Shown in pieces: positions 38,178 through 47,149 of a stretch of 64,000 nucleotides of DNA. Below the pieces are notes generated by a model, which had not been told where the DNA came from, searched no databases, and worked only from the letters and a program-made list of their open reading frames with translations. The position numbers were made by a program, and so were the translations under genes. Source of the stretch: Hyphomicrobiales bacterium (GTDB taxonomy: Bacteria; Pseudomonadota; Alphaproteobacteria; Rhizobiales; NORP267); NCBI GenBank assembly GCA_021775875.1, contig JAJFHA010000024.1, forward strand, positions 60,699 to 124,698. Reading direction: 5' to 3'. Positions within the stretch are counted from its first letter, which is position 1; the number at the start of each line of letters is the position of its first letter.

Positions 38178-40514
38178 ATGGAACATTCAAACCCTAAAGA
38201 AGCCCAAAGCGCGATCGATCCGGTCTGCGGCATGACGGTCGATATCAATGCTGGCAAGCCGCAGGTAGAGCATGACGGCATCACCTGGCATTTCTGCAAT
38301 CCCAACTGCGCGGAGAAATTTGAAGCTGATCCCCAGCCCTATATCGACGCTGTCGATAGTGGCCACCCGCATGAATTTGAGCGGGTCAAAAGCGACCACG
38401 AAGGCAAGGGCGGTTACATCTGTCCGATGGACCCCGAAGTTTGGAGTGCGGTCCCGGCATCATGTGAAATATGTGGTATGGCGCTGGAACCGGCGGACAT
38501 TTCTGCCTATACCGGGCCAAATCCCGAGTTGGTAGATTTTACCCGGCGGCTTTGGGTTGGTGCCATGTTCGCAATCCCTTTGCTGGCCATTTCCATGGGC
38601 GAAATGCTGCCCGGATTTGGTGAAAATTTGCACGGAGCCTGGAACCCCTGGGTGCAACTCGCGCTCAGCCTCCCGGTGGTTCTCTGGTCCGGACTACCTT
38701 TTTTCCAGCGCGGATGGCGTTCGATTGCCGGCTGGAACCTGAACATGTTCACCCTGATCGCCATCGGTACCGGGGCGGCATTCCTTTTCAGCATAGTTGC
38801 AACGGCGGCTCCGGAGATATTCCCGGCTGAATTTCGCGATGCCGATGGCCGGGTCGGTCTCTATTTCGAAGCCGCCGCTGTCATCATCTGCCTGGTATTA
38901 GTCGGCCAGGTTTTGGAATTACGGGCGCGAGAGCGCACCGGGGGCGCGGTGCGAGCCTTGTTGAATCTGGCTCCCAAAACCGCGCAAAGAATTCGCGGGA
39001 CTAACGAAGAAGAAATCGCCCTCGATCAAATCGTCCTTGGTGATCTGTTGCGGGTGCGTCCGGGTGAAACTGTTCCTGTTGATGGGGCACTGGTTGAAGG
39101 TGCCAGTAATATCAACGAATCCATGATTTCCGGCGAGCCGCTGCCGGTATCCCGCAATCCCGGCGACAGAGTGATCGGCGGCACGCAGAATCTCAACGGC
39201 ACTTTTGTGATGGAAGCAACCCGGATCGGTGCAGAAACCATGCTGGCGCGTATCGTCCAGATGGTGTCGGATGCCCAGCGCAGCCGTGCCCCGATTCAAC
39301 GCATAGCCGACAGGGTGGCGGCATGGTTCGTACCGATTGTTGTATTGATAGCGGTCATGGCTTTCATTGTCTGGGCCATTATCGGACCATCACCGGCACT
39401 GGCCTATGCTGTGGTTGCCGCCGTCTCGGTCCTGATCATTGCGTGCCCTTGCGCACTTGGCCTCGCGACGCCGATGTCGATCATGGTCGGAACCGGACGC
39501 GGTGCCGAGCTTGGTATCTTGGTGAAAGATGCGGCAGCGTTGGAGCGGCTTGAAAATGTCGATACCCTGATCATCGATAAAACCGGGACGCTGACGAAAG
39601 GTGCGCCGGAACTGACAAATTTAGTACCGGCAAAAGGCGTGACCGATGCCCGGCTTCTTGGTTGGGCGGCCAGCATCGAACATGGCAGCGAGCACCCTAT
39701 CGCCCGCGCCATTATGGACGCGGCGGCCGCTCAAAACATTTCGCCCAAGAAAGTGTCAGGATTTTCCGCGACAACCGGTAAAGGCATTTCCGGAAATATC
39801 GGCAAAACCAAAATCCTGCTCGGCAACCGGGCGATGATGAATGATCACAATATCGATTTTTCCGCCCACGAAGAGGCGGCAACCAGCTATGAAAATGAAG
39901 GCGCGACGGTGATTTTTGTTGCCCGTGGTGACAGTTTGGCAGGGCTTCTCGTTGTTGCCGATGCTTTGAAGGAAACAACTGTCGCCACCATCAACACGCT
40001 TCATGAAGAAGGCCTGAAAATTATCATGGCGACTGGTGACAATGAGCGCACTGCCCGTTCAATCGCGGCGGGTTTGGGCATCGATGAAGTTTATGCCGGG
40101 ATATTGCCTGAAGCAAAGAACAAGCTTGTCAACGAGCTGAAGGCCGAGGGCAAAATCGTCGCCATGGCAGGAGACGGGATCAACGATGCCCCGGCGCTGG
40201 CTGCTGCCGATATCGGTATTGCCATGGGAGACGGTACGGATATCGCCATCGAGAGCGCCAGCGTTACCTTGTTACAAGGTGACCTTTCCGGCATTTTGCG
40301 TGCCCGGCGATTGAGCCGCGCCACCATGAGTAATATCCGCCAAAACCTGTTTTTCGCCTTTGCTTACAATATGGTCGGCGTGCCAATCGCCGCCGGGGCG
40401 CTGTATCCAGTCTTTGGTCTGTTGCTGTCGCCGATGATCGCCGCTGCTGCCATGAGCCTGTCGTCAGTTTCCGTCATTGGAAATGCGCTTCGGTTACGCC
40501 ACACTCAAATCTGA
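38178..40514 (+). CDS. copA: Cu(I)-exporting P-type ATPase with YHS and metal-binding N-terminus
   Basis: A 778-residue heavy-metal P1B ATPase. The N-terminus has a YHS domain (DPVCGMTV, residues about 14-55) and a second cysteine motif (YICPMDP and SCEICGMAL, about 79-105) in place of a classical CxxC HMA domain. Then come the A-domain ISGEPLPV, the membrane CPC site (IACPCALGLATPMS), the phosphorylation loop DKTGTLT, GSEHPIARA and GDGINDAPALAAADIG. The helix-8 motif MSLSSVSVIGNALRL indicates Cu(I). ATG 38178 is chosen because the upstream in-frame start at 38115 lies within the promoter. Confidence 0.94.
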   Translation: MEHSNPKEAQSAIDPVCGMTVDINAGKPQVEHDGITWHFCNPNCAEKFEADPQPYIDAVDSGHPHEFERVKSDHEGKGGYICPMDPEVWSAVPASCEICGMALEPADISAYTGPNPELVDFTRRLWVGAMFAIPLLAISMGEMLPGFGENLHGAWNPWVQLALSLPVVLWSGLPFFQRGWRSIAGWNLNMFTLIAIGTGAAFLFSIVATAAPEIFPAEFRDADGRVGLYFEAAAVIICLVLVGQVLELRARERTGGAVRALLNLAPKTAQRIRGTNEEEIALDQIVLGDLLRVRPGETVPVDGALVEGASNINESMISGEPLPVSRNPGDRVIGGTQNLNGTFVMEATRIGAETMLARIVQMVSDAQRSRAPIQRIADRVAAWFVPIVVLIAVMAFIVWAIIGPSPALAYAVVAAVSVLIIACPCALGLATPMSIMVGTGRGAELGILVKDAAALERLENVDTLIIDKTGTLTKGAPELTNLVPAKGVTDARLLGWAASIEHGSEHPIARAIMDAAAAQNISPKKVSGFSATTGKGISGNIGKTKILLGNRAMMNDHNIDFSAHEEAATSYENEGATVIFVARGDSLAGLLVVADALKETTVATINTLHEEGLKIIMATGDNERTARSIAAGLGIDEVYAGILPEAKNKLVNELKAEGKIVAMAGDGINDAPALAAADIGIAMGDGTDIAIESASVTLLQGDLSGILRARRLSRATMSNIRQNLFFAFAYNMVGVPIAAGALYPVFGLLLSPMIAAAAMSLSSVSVIGNALRLRHTQI

Positions 40515-40558
40515 TGCCGATGGCAAGGCCACGCGGATCGTGATACAGATGCCTCATT

Positions 40559-42007
40559 ATGGGGGGTGTTGTTGAATTTCCGGTCTGGTTTGTGGTCATT
40601 GCGGCGACGCTCGCGACCATTGGTCTGATCGACCGTTTGCTGGTGCCGAGCGTGCGCTGGTTTCTGCGTCGGCGTGTCAACCGCGTCATCGATGATCTGA
40701 ACGAGCGCAATCAATTGCGCATCCAGCCCTTTAAATTCAACAAGCGCGCCAGCCTGATCGACCGGTTGATCTATGATCAGGAAGTGGTCAAGGCGGCGGA
40801 AGAATGGGCGATTGAAAATAACGAGCCGCGTGCCGCCGCCATGAACCGGATCAGCGGTTACGCTAAAGAAATAGTCCCGGCTTTCAATGCCTACGCTTAT
40901 TTCCGCATCGGCACCCGTGCCGCTCGTTGGCTTGCCAATATGTTTTACCGGGTCCGCCTTGGATATTCCGACAATGACAGCCTGAGCCGGATAGATCCGA
41001 ATTCGTCCGTCGTCTTCGTCATGAACCACCGCTCCAACATGGATTACGTGCTGGTCACGTATATGGCGGCTTCAAATTCGGCGCTTAGTTATGCGGTGGG
41101 TGAATGGGCGCGCATATGGCCATTGCAAAGCTTGATCCGTGCCATGGGGGCGTATTTTATCCGTCGGGATTCCGGCAACGAACTCTACAGAAAAGTATTG
41201 TCGCGGTATGTCCACATCGCAACCGCCGAAGGGGTAACCCAGGCAGTATTCCCCGAAGGCGGCTTGAGCCGGGACGGAAAATTGCGGCCAACACGGCTTG
41301 GCCTGTTGAGCTATATGGTTTCAGATTTCGACCCGGAGCATCAAAAGGATATTGTATTTGTCCCGGTCGGGCTGAATTACGACCGGGTCATTGAAGACCG
41401 CAATCTGACCAAGAAGATACAGAAAGAAACCGGTCATCGTCATTGGCGGTTTGGCACCTGGAAGGTCGTCCGCTACATCGCCCACGGCATCAGCCTTAGC
41501 TTGCGGGGGCGCTGGTATCGGTTTGGTTATGCAACGGTTAGCTTTGGCCCGCCGGTGTCTCTTCGGGATCATTTGAAACGCGAAAAGAAAGATTTCCGGG
41601 ATCTCACCCGAAAGCAGCGTTTTGCCGCAATACAGAAACTCGGCGATCATTTAATGGCGGAAGTTGGCAAGGTTATCCCGGCATTGCCAGTATCGCTCGC
41701 GGCTTTGGTTTTTACCCAGGCCGGGGACAATGCTATTTCCGAACTGGAATTGAAATCCAGGGTTTTTGCTTTGGTCTCCAAGCTTGAAGATGGTGGAACC
41801 CATGTCCATATTCCGCGTCACGATCGCGACTATGCAGTAAGTGCGGGGTTGCGGATGTTGACCCTGCGCGGTCTGGTTCGCGAGACCGAGGAGGGCCTTT
41901 ATTTGGCCAACCTGGATGAACAGGTGCTGCTTAAATATTACGCGAATTCCATTGTCCATCTGGTGGCTCCGCATCGCGTCCGCAAAACAAAATCGACGTC
42001 GAGCTAA
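40559..42007 (+). CDS. Glycerol-3-phosphate acyltransferase-like protein (PlsB/PlsC domain)
   Basis: A 482-residue protein with an N-terminal membrane helix (VWFVVIAATLATIGLIDRLL) and an acyltransferase domain: block I NHRSNMDY (HX4D), block III FPEGGLSRDGKLRPTRLG and VFVPVGLNYDRV. It probably acylates glycerol-3-phosphate or a lysophospholipid at the inner membrane. It is shorter than E. coli PlsB (about 800 residues) and has a C-terminal extension of about 150 residues of winged-helix-like appearance. It begins 44 bases after copA and overlaps by four bases the end of the convergent ABC ATPase gene. Confidence 0.85.
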   Translation: MGGVVEFPVWFVVIAATLATIGLIDRLLVPSVRWFLRRRVNRVIDDLNERNQLRIQPFKFNKRASLIDRLIYDQEVVKAAEEWAIENNEPRAAAMNRISGYAKEIVPAFNAYAYFRIGTRAARWLANMFYRVRLGYSDNDSLSRIDPNSSVVFVMNHRSNMDYVLVTYMAASNSALSYAVGEWARIWPLQSLIRAMGAYFIRRDSGNELYRKVLSRYVHIATAEGVTQAVFPEGGLSRDGKLRPTRLGLLSYMVSDFDPEHQKDIVFVPVGLNYDRVIEDRNLTKKIQKETGHRHWRFGTWKVVRYIAHGISLSLRGRWYRFGYATVSFGPPVSLRDHLKREKKDFRDLTRKQRFAAIQKLGDHLMAEVGKVIPALPVSLAALVFTQAGDNAISELELKSRVFALVSKLEDGGTHVHIPRHDRDYAVSAGLRMLTLRGLVRETEEGLYLANLDEQVLLKYYANSIVHLVAPHRVRKTKSTSS

Positions 42008-42783
42008 ACCCGCTCCCAATGTCCGCCAAAGGTGGATTTATCGTTTTTGACACGGCGCACCCCGTAAATCTCTCGCATGGTTTTTCGGGTCAATAATTTT
42101 GCAGGGCTTCCAATCCCGGTTTGCGTGCCCTCGCTAAGCAGCAAAACCTTGTCGGCAAATCGGGCGGTAAGTTCAAGGTCATGAAGCACACAAATGACAA
42201 TCCGGCCAGCACGCGCCGTCTGTTGCAATAATTCCAGAACTTCCAGTTTGTGTTCAAGGTCCAGATGCGCGGTGGGCTCATCGGCGAGCAGCAGCGCCGG
42301 TGCGCCAGCCAGCGCCCGCGCCAGCATGACAAGCGCCTTCTCGCCGCCGGAAAGCGTATCAAATCCGCGATTTTCAAATTCAGCGATCCCCGTCGCTGCA
42401 ATCGCATCCCGGACAGCTTCTTCATTGTCCGGCGACAGGAACCCGCTTGTGTTGGCCCCGTGAGGGAGTCGCCCAAGTGCAACAATTGTGCGGACAGCAA
42501 GCGGCCAGTGAACTTCATGGCCCTGGGGAATATAAGAAACCCGCCGGGCCCGGGCATTGCCGTCCAGCGTTGTTATATTTTCACCATCAAGTGTGATCTG
42601 CCCTTGATTGCTCACAAGCCCGGCGATGGCACGCAACAATGTGGATTTACCGGCGCCATTCGGACCGGCAATTACCAGCAATGCGCCGGATTTAACCGAA
42701 AAGGATATGTCCTTGATAATTTCATGACCGCCGAGGGAAACCCCGCATCCTGCCACGTCAAGAAGATGATCTGCTTTGATCAT
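42004..42783 (-). CDS. ABC transporter ATPase, FecE/BtuD/HmuV type
   Basis: A 259-residue ATPase of the metal-chelate import group. Walker A GPNGAGKS, signature LSGGEKALVMLARAL and Walker B LLLADEPTAHLDLEH are intact. It would drive uptake of ferric siderophore, haem or cobalamin with the permease encoded just upstream, whose stop overlaps its start by four bases (ATGA). A periplasmic binding protein is missing from this cluster; no TonB receptor is seen either. Confidence 0.9.
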   Translation of the reverse strand: MIKADHLLDVAGCGVSLGGHEIIKDISFSVKSGALLVIAGPNGAGKSTLLRAIAGLVSNQGQITLDGENITTLDGNARARRVSYIPQGHEVHWPLAVRTIVALGRLPHGANTSGFLSPDNEEAVRDAIAATGIAEFENRGFDTLSGGEKALVMLARALAGAPALLLADEPTAHLDLEHKLEVLELLQQTARAGRIVICVLHDLELTARFADKVLLLSEGTQTGIGSPAKLLTRKTMREIYGVRRVKNDKSTFGGHWERV

Positions 42784-43811
42784 GCTTCACTGCGCGCAAA
42801 CTGTCGCTCCCTGAAGACCAGCACGAAGAAAAACGGCACCCCGATAAGCGCTGTGATGACGCCGAGCTTCATTTCCGAATAGGTCGGGATCAGGCGAACC
42901 AGAATATCCGCCCCCAACAACAGAAGCGCCCCAAACAGTGCTGATGGCAACAGCGTGCGGCCAGGGTCATAGCCAACAAGGGGGCGCACAATATGGGGCA
43001 CAACCAGGCCGACAAAACCAACCACACCGGATACCGCAACCGCTGCCCCGACCCCAAGTGCGGTGCCGCCAATCACCATGAAAGATAGTTTTTGGGGATC
43101 TGTGCCCAGCGTCACCGCAACGTCGCGCCCAAGGGTCAAAGCCTGAAGGTGTAACCTGGTGCGCCACAAAATCACCCAGCTAAGCAATATGAAGGGTGCA
43201 GCCAGAGCTACATGAACCATGCTCCGGTCGGCGAGTGACCCAAGCAGCCAGAATGCGATTTCAAGTGCGGCAAAAGGGTCCGGTGCAAGATTGAGTAGCA
43301 ACGCCGTCAACGCACTGGCAAAACTGGAAAGTGCAAGTCCTGCCAAAATCAAGGTAACAATCCGCCCGTCCCGACTCACTAGAGCGAGTAGAATGGTGGC
43401 GGAAATAAAGGCGGCAACAATGGCGGCGAACGGAAGCCAGATCGAAAGCGCGCCGGCGGCACCAAGATATAACACGGCGCTTGCGCCAAATGCGGCCGCA
43501 TTCGAGGTGCCGATCAGAGACGGGGAGGCGAGCGGGTTTCGGGTAAAGCCCTGAAGCACCGCGCCGGACAAACCCAGTGTTGCTCCAATCATGAACCCGA
43601 GCAGGGTTCGTGGTAACCTGATTTGCTGAACGATGATCACAATGGTTTCATCGCCAAACCCAAACAAGCCGAAAAAGACATGTCTAGCGGAAATTGAAGC
43701 TGGACCAATCAGTAGCGACAAAAACGCGATCAGCAAAAGCCCCCCTGAAATAATCAGCAGGCAGAAAGGCCGGTCGAGGGCCAACGAGGGTTGGGAACCG
43801 CTTTTGGTCAT
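42780..43811 (-). CDS. Metal-chelate ABC transporter permease, FecCD family
   Basis: A 343-residue, about ten-helix permease of the BtuC/FhuB/FecCD family. Typical segments are RLPRTLLGFMIGATLGLSGA and GFVGLVVPHIVRPLVGYDPG, and TLGTDPQKLSFM precedes the last helices. It forms the channel for the adjacent ATPase. The transported chelate (siderophore, haem or B12) cannot be told from this alone. Confidence 0.92.
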   Translation of the reverse strand: MTKSGSQPSLALDRPFCLLIISGGLLLIAFLSLLIGPASISARHVFFGLFGFGDETIVIIVQQIRLPRTLLGFMIGATLGLSGAVLQGFTRNPLASPSLIGTSNAAAFGASAVLYLGAAGALSIWLPFAAIVAAFISATILLALVSRDGRIVTLILAGLALSSFASALTALLLNLAPDPFAALEIAFWLLGSLADRSMVHVALAAPFILLSWVILWRTRLHLQALTLGRDVAVTLGTDPQKLSFMVIGGTALGVGAAVAVSGVVGFVGLVVPHIVRPLVGYDPGRTLLPSALFGALLLLGADILVRLIPTYSEMKLGVITALIGVPFFFVLVFRERQFARSEA

Positions 43812-43885
43812 GACGCTGGCTATACACGATTGAGTGGGCGCACGTCACTTTCAAAAATATGGCAGTGATTCCGGCAAAATCTGTA

Positions 43886-44455
43886 TCAGAGACGGAGAAC
43901 ACAGTCGGACGCGCGGGGACGCAAATAGAATGTATCGTCCATATTGACACCCCCGACGAGAAAATGACCAACCAACGAGGAAAACAGATATGTCGTTTCT
44001 GACATGACCAGGCAGGTATTATTGAAAATCAGGTCCGGTGGTATCGTTACACTTGATCCAGTCGCGCGGGCAGTTCCCTGAAAAGAGTCACTCCAGGCGA
44101 TTGTCGCATCGCCGTTATTATCAATGATGACACTGGAGACCACCACGGTCAGTGTAGCAGTGCTATAGGGCGCCAGGACAGCGGTGCTGGCCTGAAACAC
44201 GTTGGTTATCTCAGTATTGTTGATTTCGTCGGTCTGGGCCACAAGATCGGCGGTGGAGCTTGCCAGTGCTGTCAATTTACGATCGACCGTAATAGCCTGG
44301 CTGAATTCAACAGCTCCCAGAAACATAGTGATCAGGATCGGCGCGATCAGTGCGAATTCAACTGCGGCAATGCCTCTATTGTCTTTTGAGAGACCAGGTC
44401 CTGATAAAAATTGCCGCTTTATCATTTGGCGAAATCGGTTTGAAGAAATAGTCAT
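43886..44455 (-). CDS. TadE/TadG-like pseudopilin-related protein
   Basis: A 189-residue protein whose N-terminal segment NRGIAAVEFALIAPILITMFLGAVEF is the TadE-like hydrophobic helix with the conserved glutamate, processed by prepilin peptidase in this family. The rest is a periplasmic domain with few recognisable features and two cysteines (NTCLVM, SDCVLR). It lies in the minus-strand half of the Tad locus, downstream of a second TadE-like gene by 35 bases, and is likely a minor pilus component. Confidence 0.85.
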   Translation of the reverse strand: MTISSNRFRQMIKRQFLSGPGLSKDNRGIAAVEFALIAPILITMFLGAVEFSQAITVDRKLTALASSTADLVAQTDEINNTEITNVFQASTAVLAPYSTATLTVVVSSVIIDNNGDATIAWSDSFQGTARATGSSVTIPPDLIFNNTCLVMSETTYLFSSLVGHFLVGGVNMDDTFYLRPRASDCVLRL

Positions 44456-44490
44456 GTGGTTCAGACTTTGTGTTGTATTAAGGGGCTGAA

Positions 44491-45105
44491 TTAAAAAGGT
44501 TCGTTGCGAAACGCGACCGTTGCGGCCAGCAATCTGTTACCATTGGCGAGGTTGCCGAAATTGGAGCCATAATAAGTGACGTAGGTCGGCCATTCGTAAA
44601 AGACCCGGACCAGGACAATTTCGCCACCTGTTCCCATGTTAAATCCAAAACTGGATTCATCCAGTGCCTCCGCTCCCGGCGCTCCTGATATGGGTGTATT
44701 CAGGTCTACCGAATTAAAATCTGCATAAGTCCGTACATCAATTCTGAAACCGCCGTCGCCAGATCCGTCCGGATCACAGGTCATGAGCGAACTGACGCCG
44801 GAACAAACCTCGCCACGAAAGTTCGTCAGATTAAAGCCGAGCGACTGGGCTTGGCCAGTTCGGATCAAGCGAGCCGCATCGGCAACCGCTGTTTCCAACA
44901 CCTGACCGGCAAAAAACATCAAAGAGACTTCAAGAAGCGCAAAAATCAGCATGAAAAACGGCATTGCCACCATGGCAAACTCTACCGCCGTGGCGCCAGA
45001 TTCATTGTTTTCGATCCGGCCAACATGTTCCGGTAATCCAGATATCCGGGACCGAACAAATCCGGTCCGCCGGGCAACTCTTCCAAGAAGTGATTTGTGC
45101 GACAT
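44491..45105 (-). CDS. TadE-like pilus assembly protein
   Basis: A 204-residue protein with the TadE signature NNESGATAVEFAMVAMPFFMLIFALLEVSL. The C-terminal part carries two cysteines (GEVCSG, LMTCDP) that may form a disulfide. ATG 45105 is preferred to the frame's earlier start at 45138; the ribosome site is weak. With the gene after it, it encodes the two minor pseudopilins of the Tad machine. Confidence 0.88.
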   Translation of the reverse strand: MSHKSLLGRVARRTGFVRSRISGLPEHVGRIENNESGATAVEFAMVAMPFFMLIFALLEVSLMFFAGQVLETAVADAARLIRTGQAQSLGFNLTNFRGEVCSGVSSLMTCDPDGSGDGGFRIDVRTYADFNSVDLNTPISGAPGAEALDESSFGFNMGTGGEIVLVRVFYEWPTYVTYYGSNFGNLANGNRLLAATVAFRNEPF

Positions 45106-45310
45106 AAACGAAACAAGTCCCTGTTTGCTCAAACACAATTGGTGTCTGACATTTGGTCTTGTTGAAGTTCTATCCGGAAATTATTGAAATCTGATTGAGA
45201 AACGCGGTTAACGGCATTCGAAAAATTGTCTTGAACACCATATATAGATGACGCCTCTATAGATAAGGTGCCAAAAAAAGCGAATTGAACAAACTTGCGC
45301 TCGATTTAGT

Positions 45311-45820
45311 CTATTGACCTTGATTGTTTCCGGCAGTCGCACTTTCAATGCGACCAGCGATTGCGCCCCGGATGGCTTCAAACTGATCGGTTTGATCACC
45401 TATCGCTAAAATAGGCTCGCATTTTGGCGCACACGCATAGGAATAGCGGTCCCCGCCCCGCTGGACGGTGACTTGAGAATGAGAAGAAAGACGAACTTCC
45501 AGCTGGCTTGAGAATATCTCGCCACCGTTTTCATTAAGAATGATCATATTGGTGGTGCCATAGCTGACCCCGGTTATTACCAGCATCTTGTTGTCCTGGA
45601 CGGTAGCATCTGCAATCATCGGATTTCCGATGATGATGGAAGCTGCAGGTTCGGAAAGGTGCAATATCTGCGCCTGATCCACCAGAACGAGCATTGTTTC
45701 GCCAGCCTGCGCCTGACGATTGGCCTCCAGGGTGATGGCAGTGGCCAAACCGAGCGACAGAATAGACGCCCACAGAACGCTTTTGAATTTTTGAGCCAAG
45801 GGAGACGAAAGCCGGGTCAT
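45311..45820 (-). CDS. Pilus assembly protein with CpaC/RcpA N-terminal-type domain
   Basis: A 169-residue exported protein (signal peptide ending NRQAQAGE). The middle matches the N-terminal domain of Tad secretins: ILHLSEPAASIIIGNPMIADATVQDNKMLVITGVSYGTTNMI, comparable to the matching region of the CpaC encoded at 47972-49435. It lacks the secretin barrel, so it may be an accessory or periplasmic companion of the secretin. It has a cysteine pair (YACAPKCEP). AGGAG precedes the ATG. Confidence 0.8.
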   Translation of the reverse strand: MTRLSSPLAQKFKSVLWASILSLGLATAITLEANRQAQAGETMLVLVDQAQILHLSEPAASIIIGNPMIADATVQDNKMLVITGVSYGTTNMIILNENGGEIFSSQLEVRLSSHSQVTVQRGGDRYSYACAPKCEPILAIGDQTDQFEAIRGAIAGRIESATAGNNQGQ

Positions 45821-46023
45821 AAACGTTTACTCCTAGAAAAAACTAAAAGCATTAGGCCTGATATTGGTGAATGAAATACCAACAAACCGGCCAATTTTGT
45901 ATGATGCCGGGGCATAAAGCGCTTTTCTCCCAATCATTGATTCGTATTTTATTTACTTACGCGTCGTAATATTATTTGATTATTCAAGGAAAAACGGCGG
46001 GTTTATTTGAAAATCTGTAGATA

Positions 46024-46060
46024 TAAATCAATTTAAGGGTGAAGTTTCACCATTGATTTA
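46024..46060. promoter_or_regulatory. Composite inverted repeat in the 397-bp divergent region before flp
   Basis: Outer arms TAAATCAAT (46024-46032) and ATTGATTTA (46052-46060) surround an inner palindrome with arms GGTGAA and TTCACC (46038-46051), with a five-base bulge TTAAG on the left only. The region 45821-46217 contains no gene; apart from this and the next repeat it is AT-rich with no clear promoter. Confidence 0.5.
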
Positions 46061-46139
46061 CCATTTTTTTTGTAAATTTCTTGGAAGGCTGGGGAAATGG
46101 CCGAGTTTAACTTGTTTGTAATGCATCTCGCCTAGAGTT

Positions 46140-46191
46140 AGCTCTGGTTCAGCATGTTGATCAGATTGAAATCAGCAATTGAACCAGAGTT
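46140..46191 (+). promoter_or_regulatory. Long-armed inverted repeat just before flp
   Basis: CTCTGGTTCA (46142-46151) pairs perfectly with TGAACCAGAG (46180-46189), extended to 12 pairs by one G-T and one A-T. It ends 27 bases before the flp ATG, upstream of its ribosome site. It could be a 5' leader hairpin that stabilises flp mRNA or a regulator site. Confidence 0.5.
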
Positions 46192-46217
46192 GGAACCTGT
46201 GACAGGAGTATTATGTA

Positions 46218-46376
46218 ATGAAAGTTTTCAAGAAATTCGCCCAAGACGAATCTGGTGCAACCGCCATTGAATATGGTCTGATTGCCGCTGGTATCGCTGT
46301 TGCCATTATTGGTGCGGTTAATGCACTGGGCACGAGCCTCACCGGTACGTTCACAAGCGTCGGTGCCGCTCTCTAG
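46218..46376 (+). CDS. flp: Flp/Fap type IVb pilin
   Basis: A 52-residue prepilin too short to be noticed by a length cut. The sequence has a 13-residue leader ending ESG, then ATAIEYGLIAAGIAVAIIGAV, with the family Glu5 and the GLIAA motif. Cleavage after G13 by the CpaA peptidase is expected. AGGAG lies nine bases before the ATG, and a strong terminator follows the stop by about 43 bases, so flp is transcribed as its own, probably abundant, unit. It is the major subunit of the adhesive pilus made by the Tad genes. Confidence 0.96.
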   Translation: MKVFKKFAQDESGATAIEYGLIAAGIAVAIIGAVNALGTSLTGTFTSVGAAL

Positions 46377-46419
46377 GCCAAAACGATATCGGTTGATTTC
46401 TCAGCCGGAACGAATATCA

Positions 46420-46460
46420 AGCCGCTCGGAATTATTTTCCGGGCGGCTTTTTCTTTTTTT
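46420..46460 (+). terminator. flp terminator
   Basis: Twelve-base arms AGCCGCTCGGAA and TTCCGGGCGGCT (one T-G wobble) enclose TTATT and are followed by a long T-run. A classic strong terminator that limits read-through from flp to cpaA. Confidence 0.92.
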
Positions 46461-46521
46461 TACCAATTTTTGACAGGATGCCCCTGAATCAAGGGGTCAA
46501 TGTGGTCGGAGTGAGTGGGTC

Positions 46522-47025
46522 ATGATAGAATTTGCAATATTGCTGCTATTTCCAGCCGCCATGGCTTTTGCGGCGGCCAGTGATTTTATCACCATGACAA
46601 TTCCAAACCGGATTTCCATCGCACTCGTCTTCGGCTTTGTGTTGCTGGCTCCGTTTACAGGCATGACCATGATGACGGCTGGCATTCATGTCCTTGCAGG
46701 CTTTTCAGTCCTGGCAGTTTGCTTCGGGTTGTTCGCATTCGGGTTCATAGGTGGTGGCGATGCCAAACTTTTAGCTGTTTGCGCTCTCTGGATGGGATGG
46801 CCGGGCACCATGACGTTCCTGATTTACACAAGTCTGTTCGGCGGTTTGCTGGCGTTGGTTCTTGTCTCTTTGCGAAAATTGCCGTTACCTGCTGGCTTGT
46901 CTCGCTTTGATTTTATCGATCGCCTTCATGTAGATGGAGGCGATGCGCCCTATGGCATAGCCATCGCGGCCGGTGCTCTTACCACCTACCCCTCCACATT
47001 CTGGATGCAGGCGCTCGGAGCCTGA
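46522..47025 (+). CDS. cpaA: Prepilin peptidase CpaA (type IVb, A24A)
   Basis: A 167-residue, multi-helix membrane aspartyl protease that removes the leader of Flp and the pseudopilins. The two active-site aspartates are D21 in AASDF and the one in GGGDAKLLA. The length matches the short form without the N-terminal methyltransferase domain. It follows the flp terminator and precedes cpaB by 124 bases. Confidence 0.93.
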   Translation: MIEFAILLLFPAAMAFAAASDFITMTIPNRISIALVFGFVLLAPFTGMTMMTAGIHVLAGFSVLAVCFGLFAFGFIGGGDAKLLAVCALWMGWPGTMTFLIYTSLFGGLLALVLVSLRKLPLPAGLSRFDFIDRLHVDGGDAPYGIAIAAGALTTYPSTFWMQALGA

Positions 47026-47069
47026 AGGCAAAAACCATTTTTTACCGCCCGGCATTTCACTACTTTCAG

Positions 47070-47085
47070 TTAACTATAATTTGAC
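47070..47085 (+). promoter_or_regulatory. Possible CtrA-binding box upstream of cpaB
   Basis: TTAA, seven bases, TTGAC: one mismatch from the CtrA consensus TTAA-N7-TTAAC. CtrA controls Flp pilus genes in Caulobacter. The site is 65 bases before cpaB. Such short motifs occur by chance at some rate, so this is a candidate. Confidence 0.4.
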
Positions 47086-47097
47086 CATTGCAACGGC

Positions 47098-47134
47098 ATA
47101 CTCATGAAAGAGTATCCGCAGAAGCGGAATTTTT
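47098..47134 (+). terminator. Two small hairpins with a T-run before cpaB (attenuator-like)
   Basis: ATACTC and GAGTAT enclose ATGAAA (47098-47115). Then CCGC and GCGG enclose AGAA (47116-47127), followed by AATTTTT. The second is a short intrinsic-terminator-like stem just ahead of cpaB's ribosome site, so it may limit read-through into cpaBCDEF. Confidence 0.4.
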
Positions 47135-47149
47135 GTGTGAGGTAGCGTA

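Noticed and set aside
45860..45905. GGCC and TTGGT/ACCAA partial symmetry in the Tad spacer
   Set aside because: Arms of four or five bases with long loops are expected by chance in AT-rich DNA.
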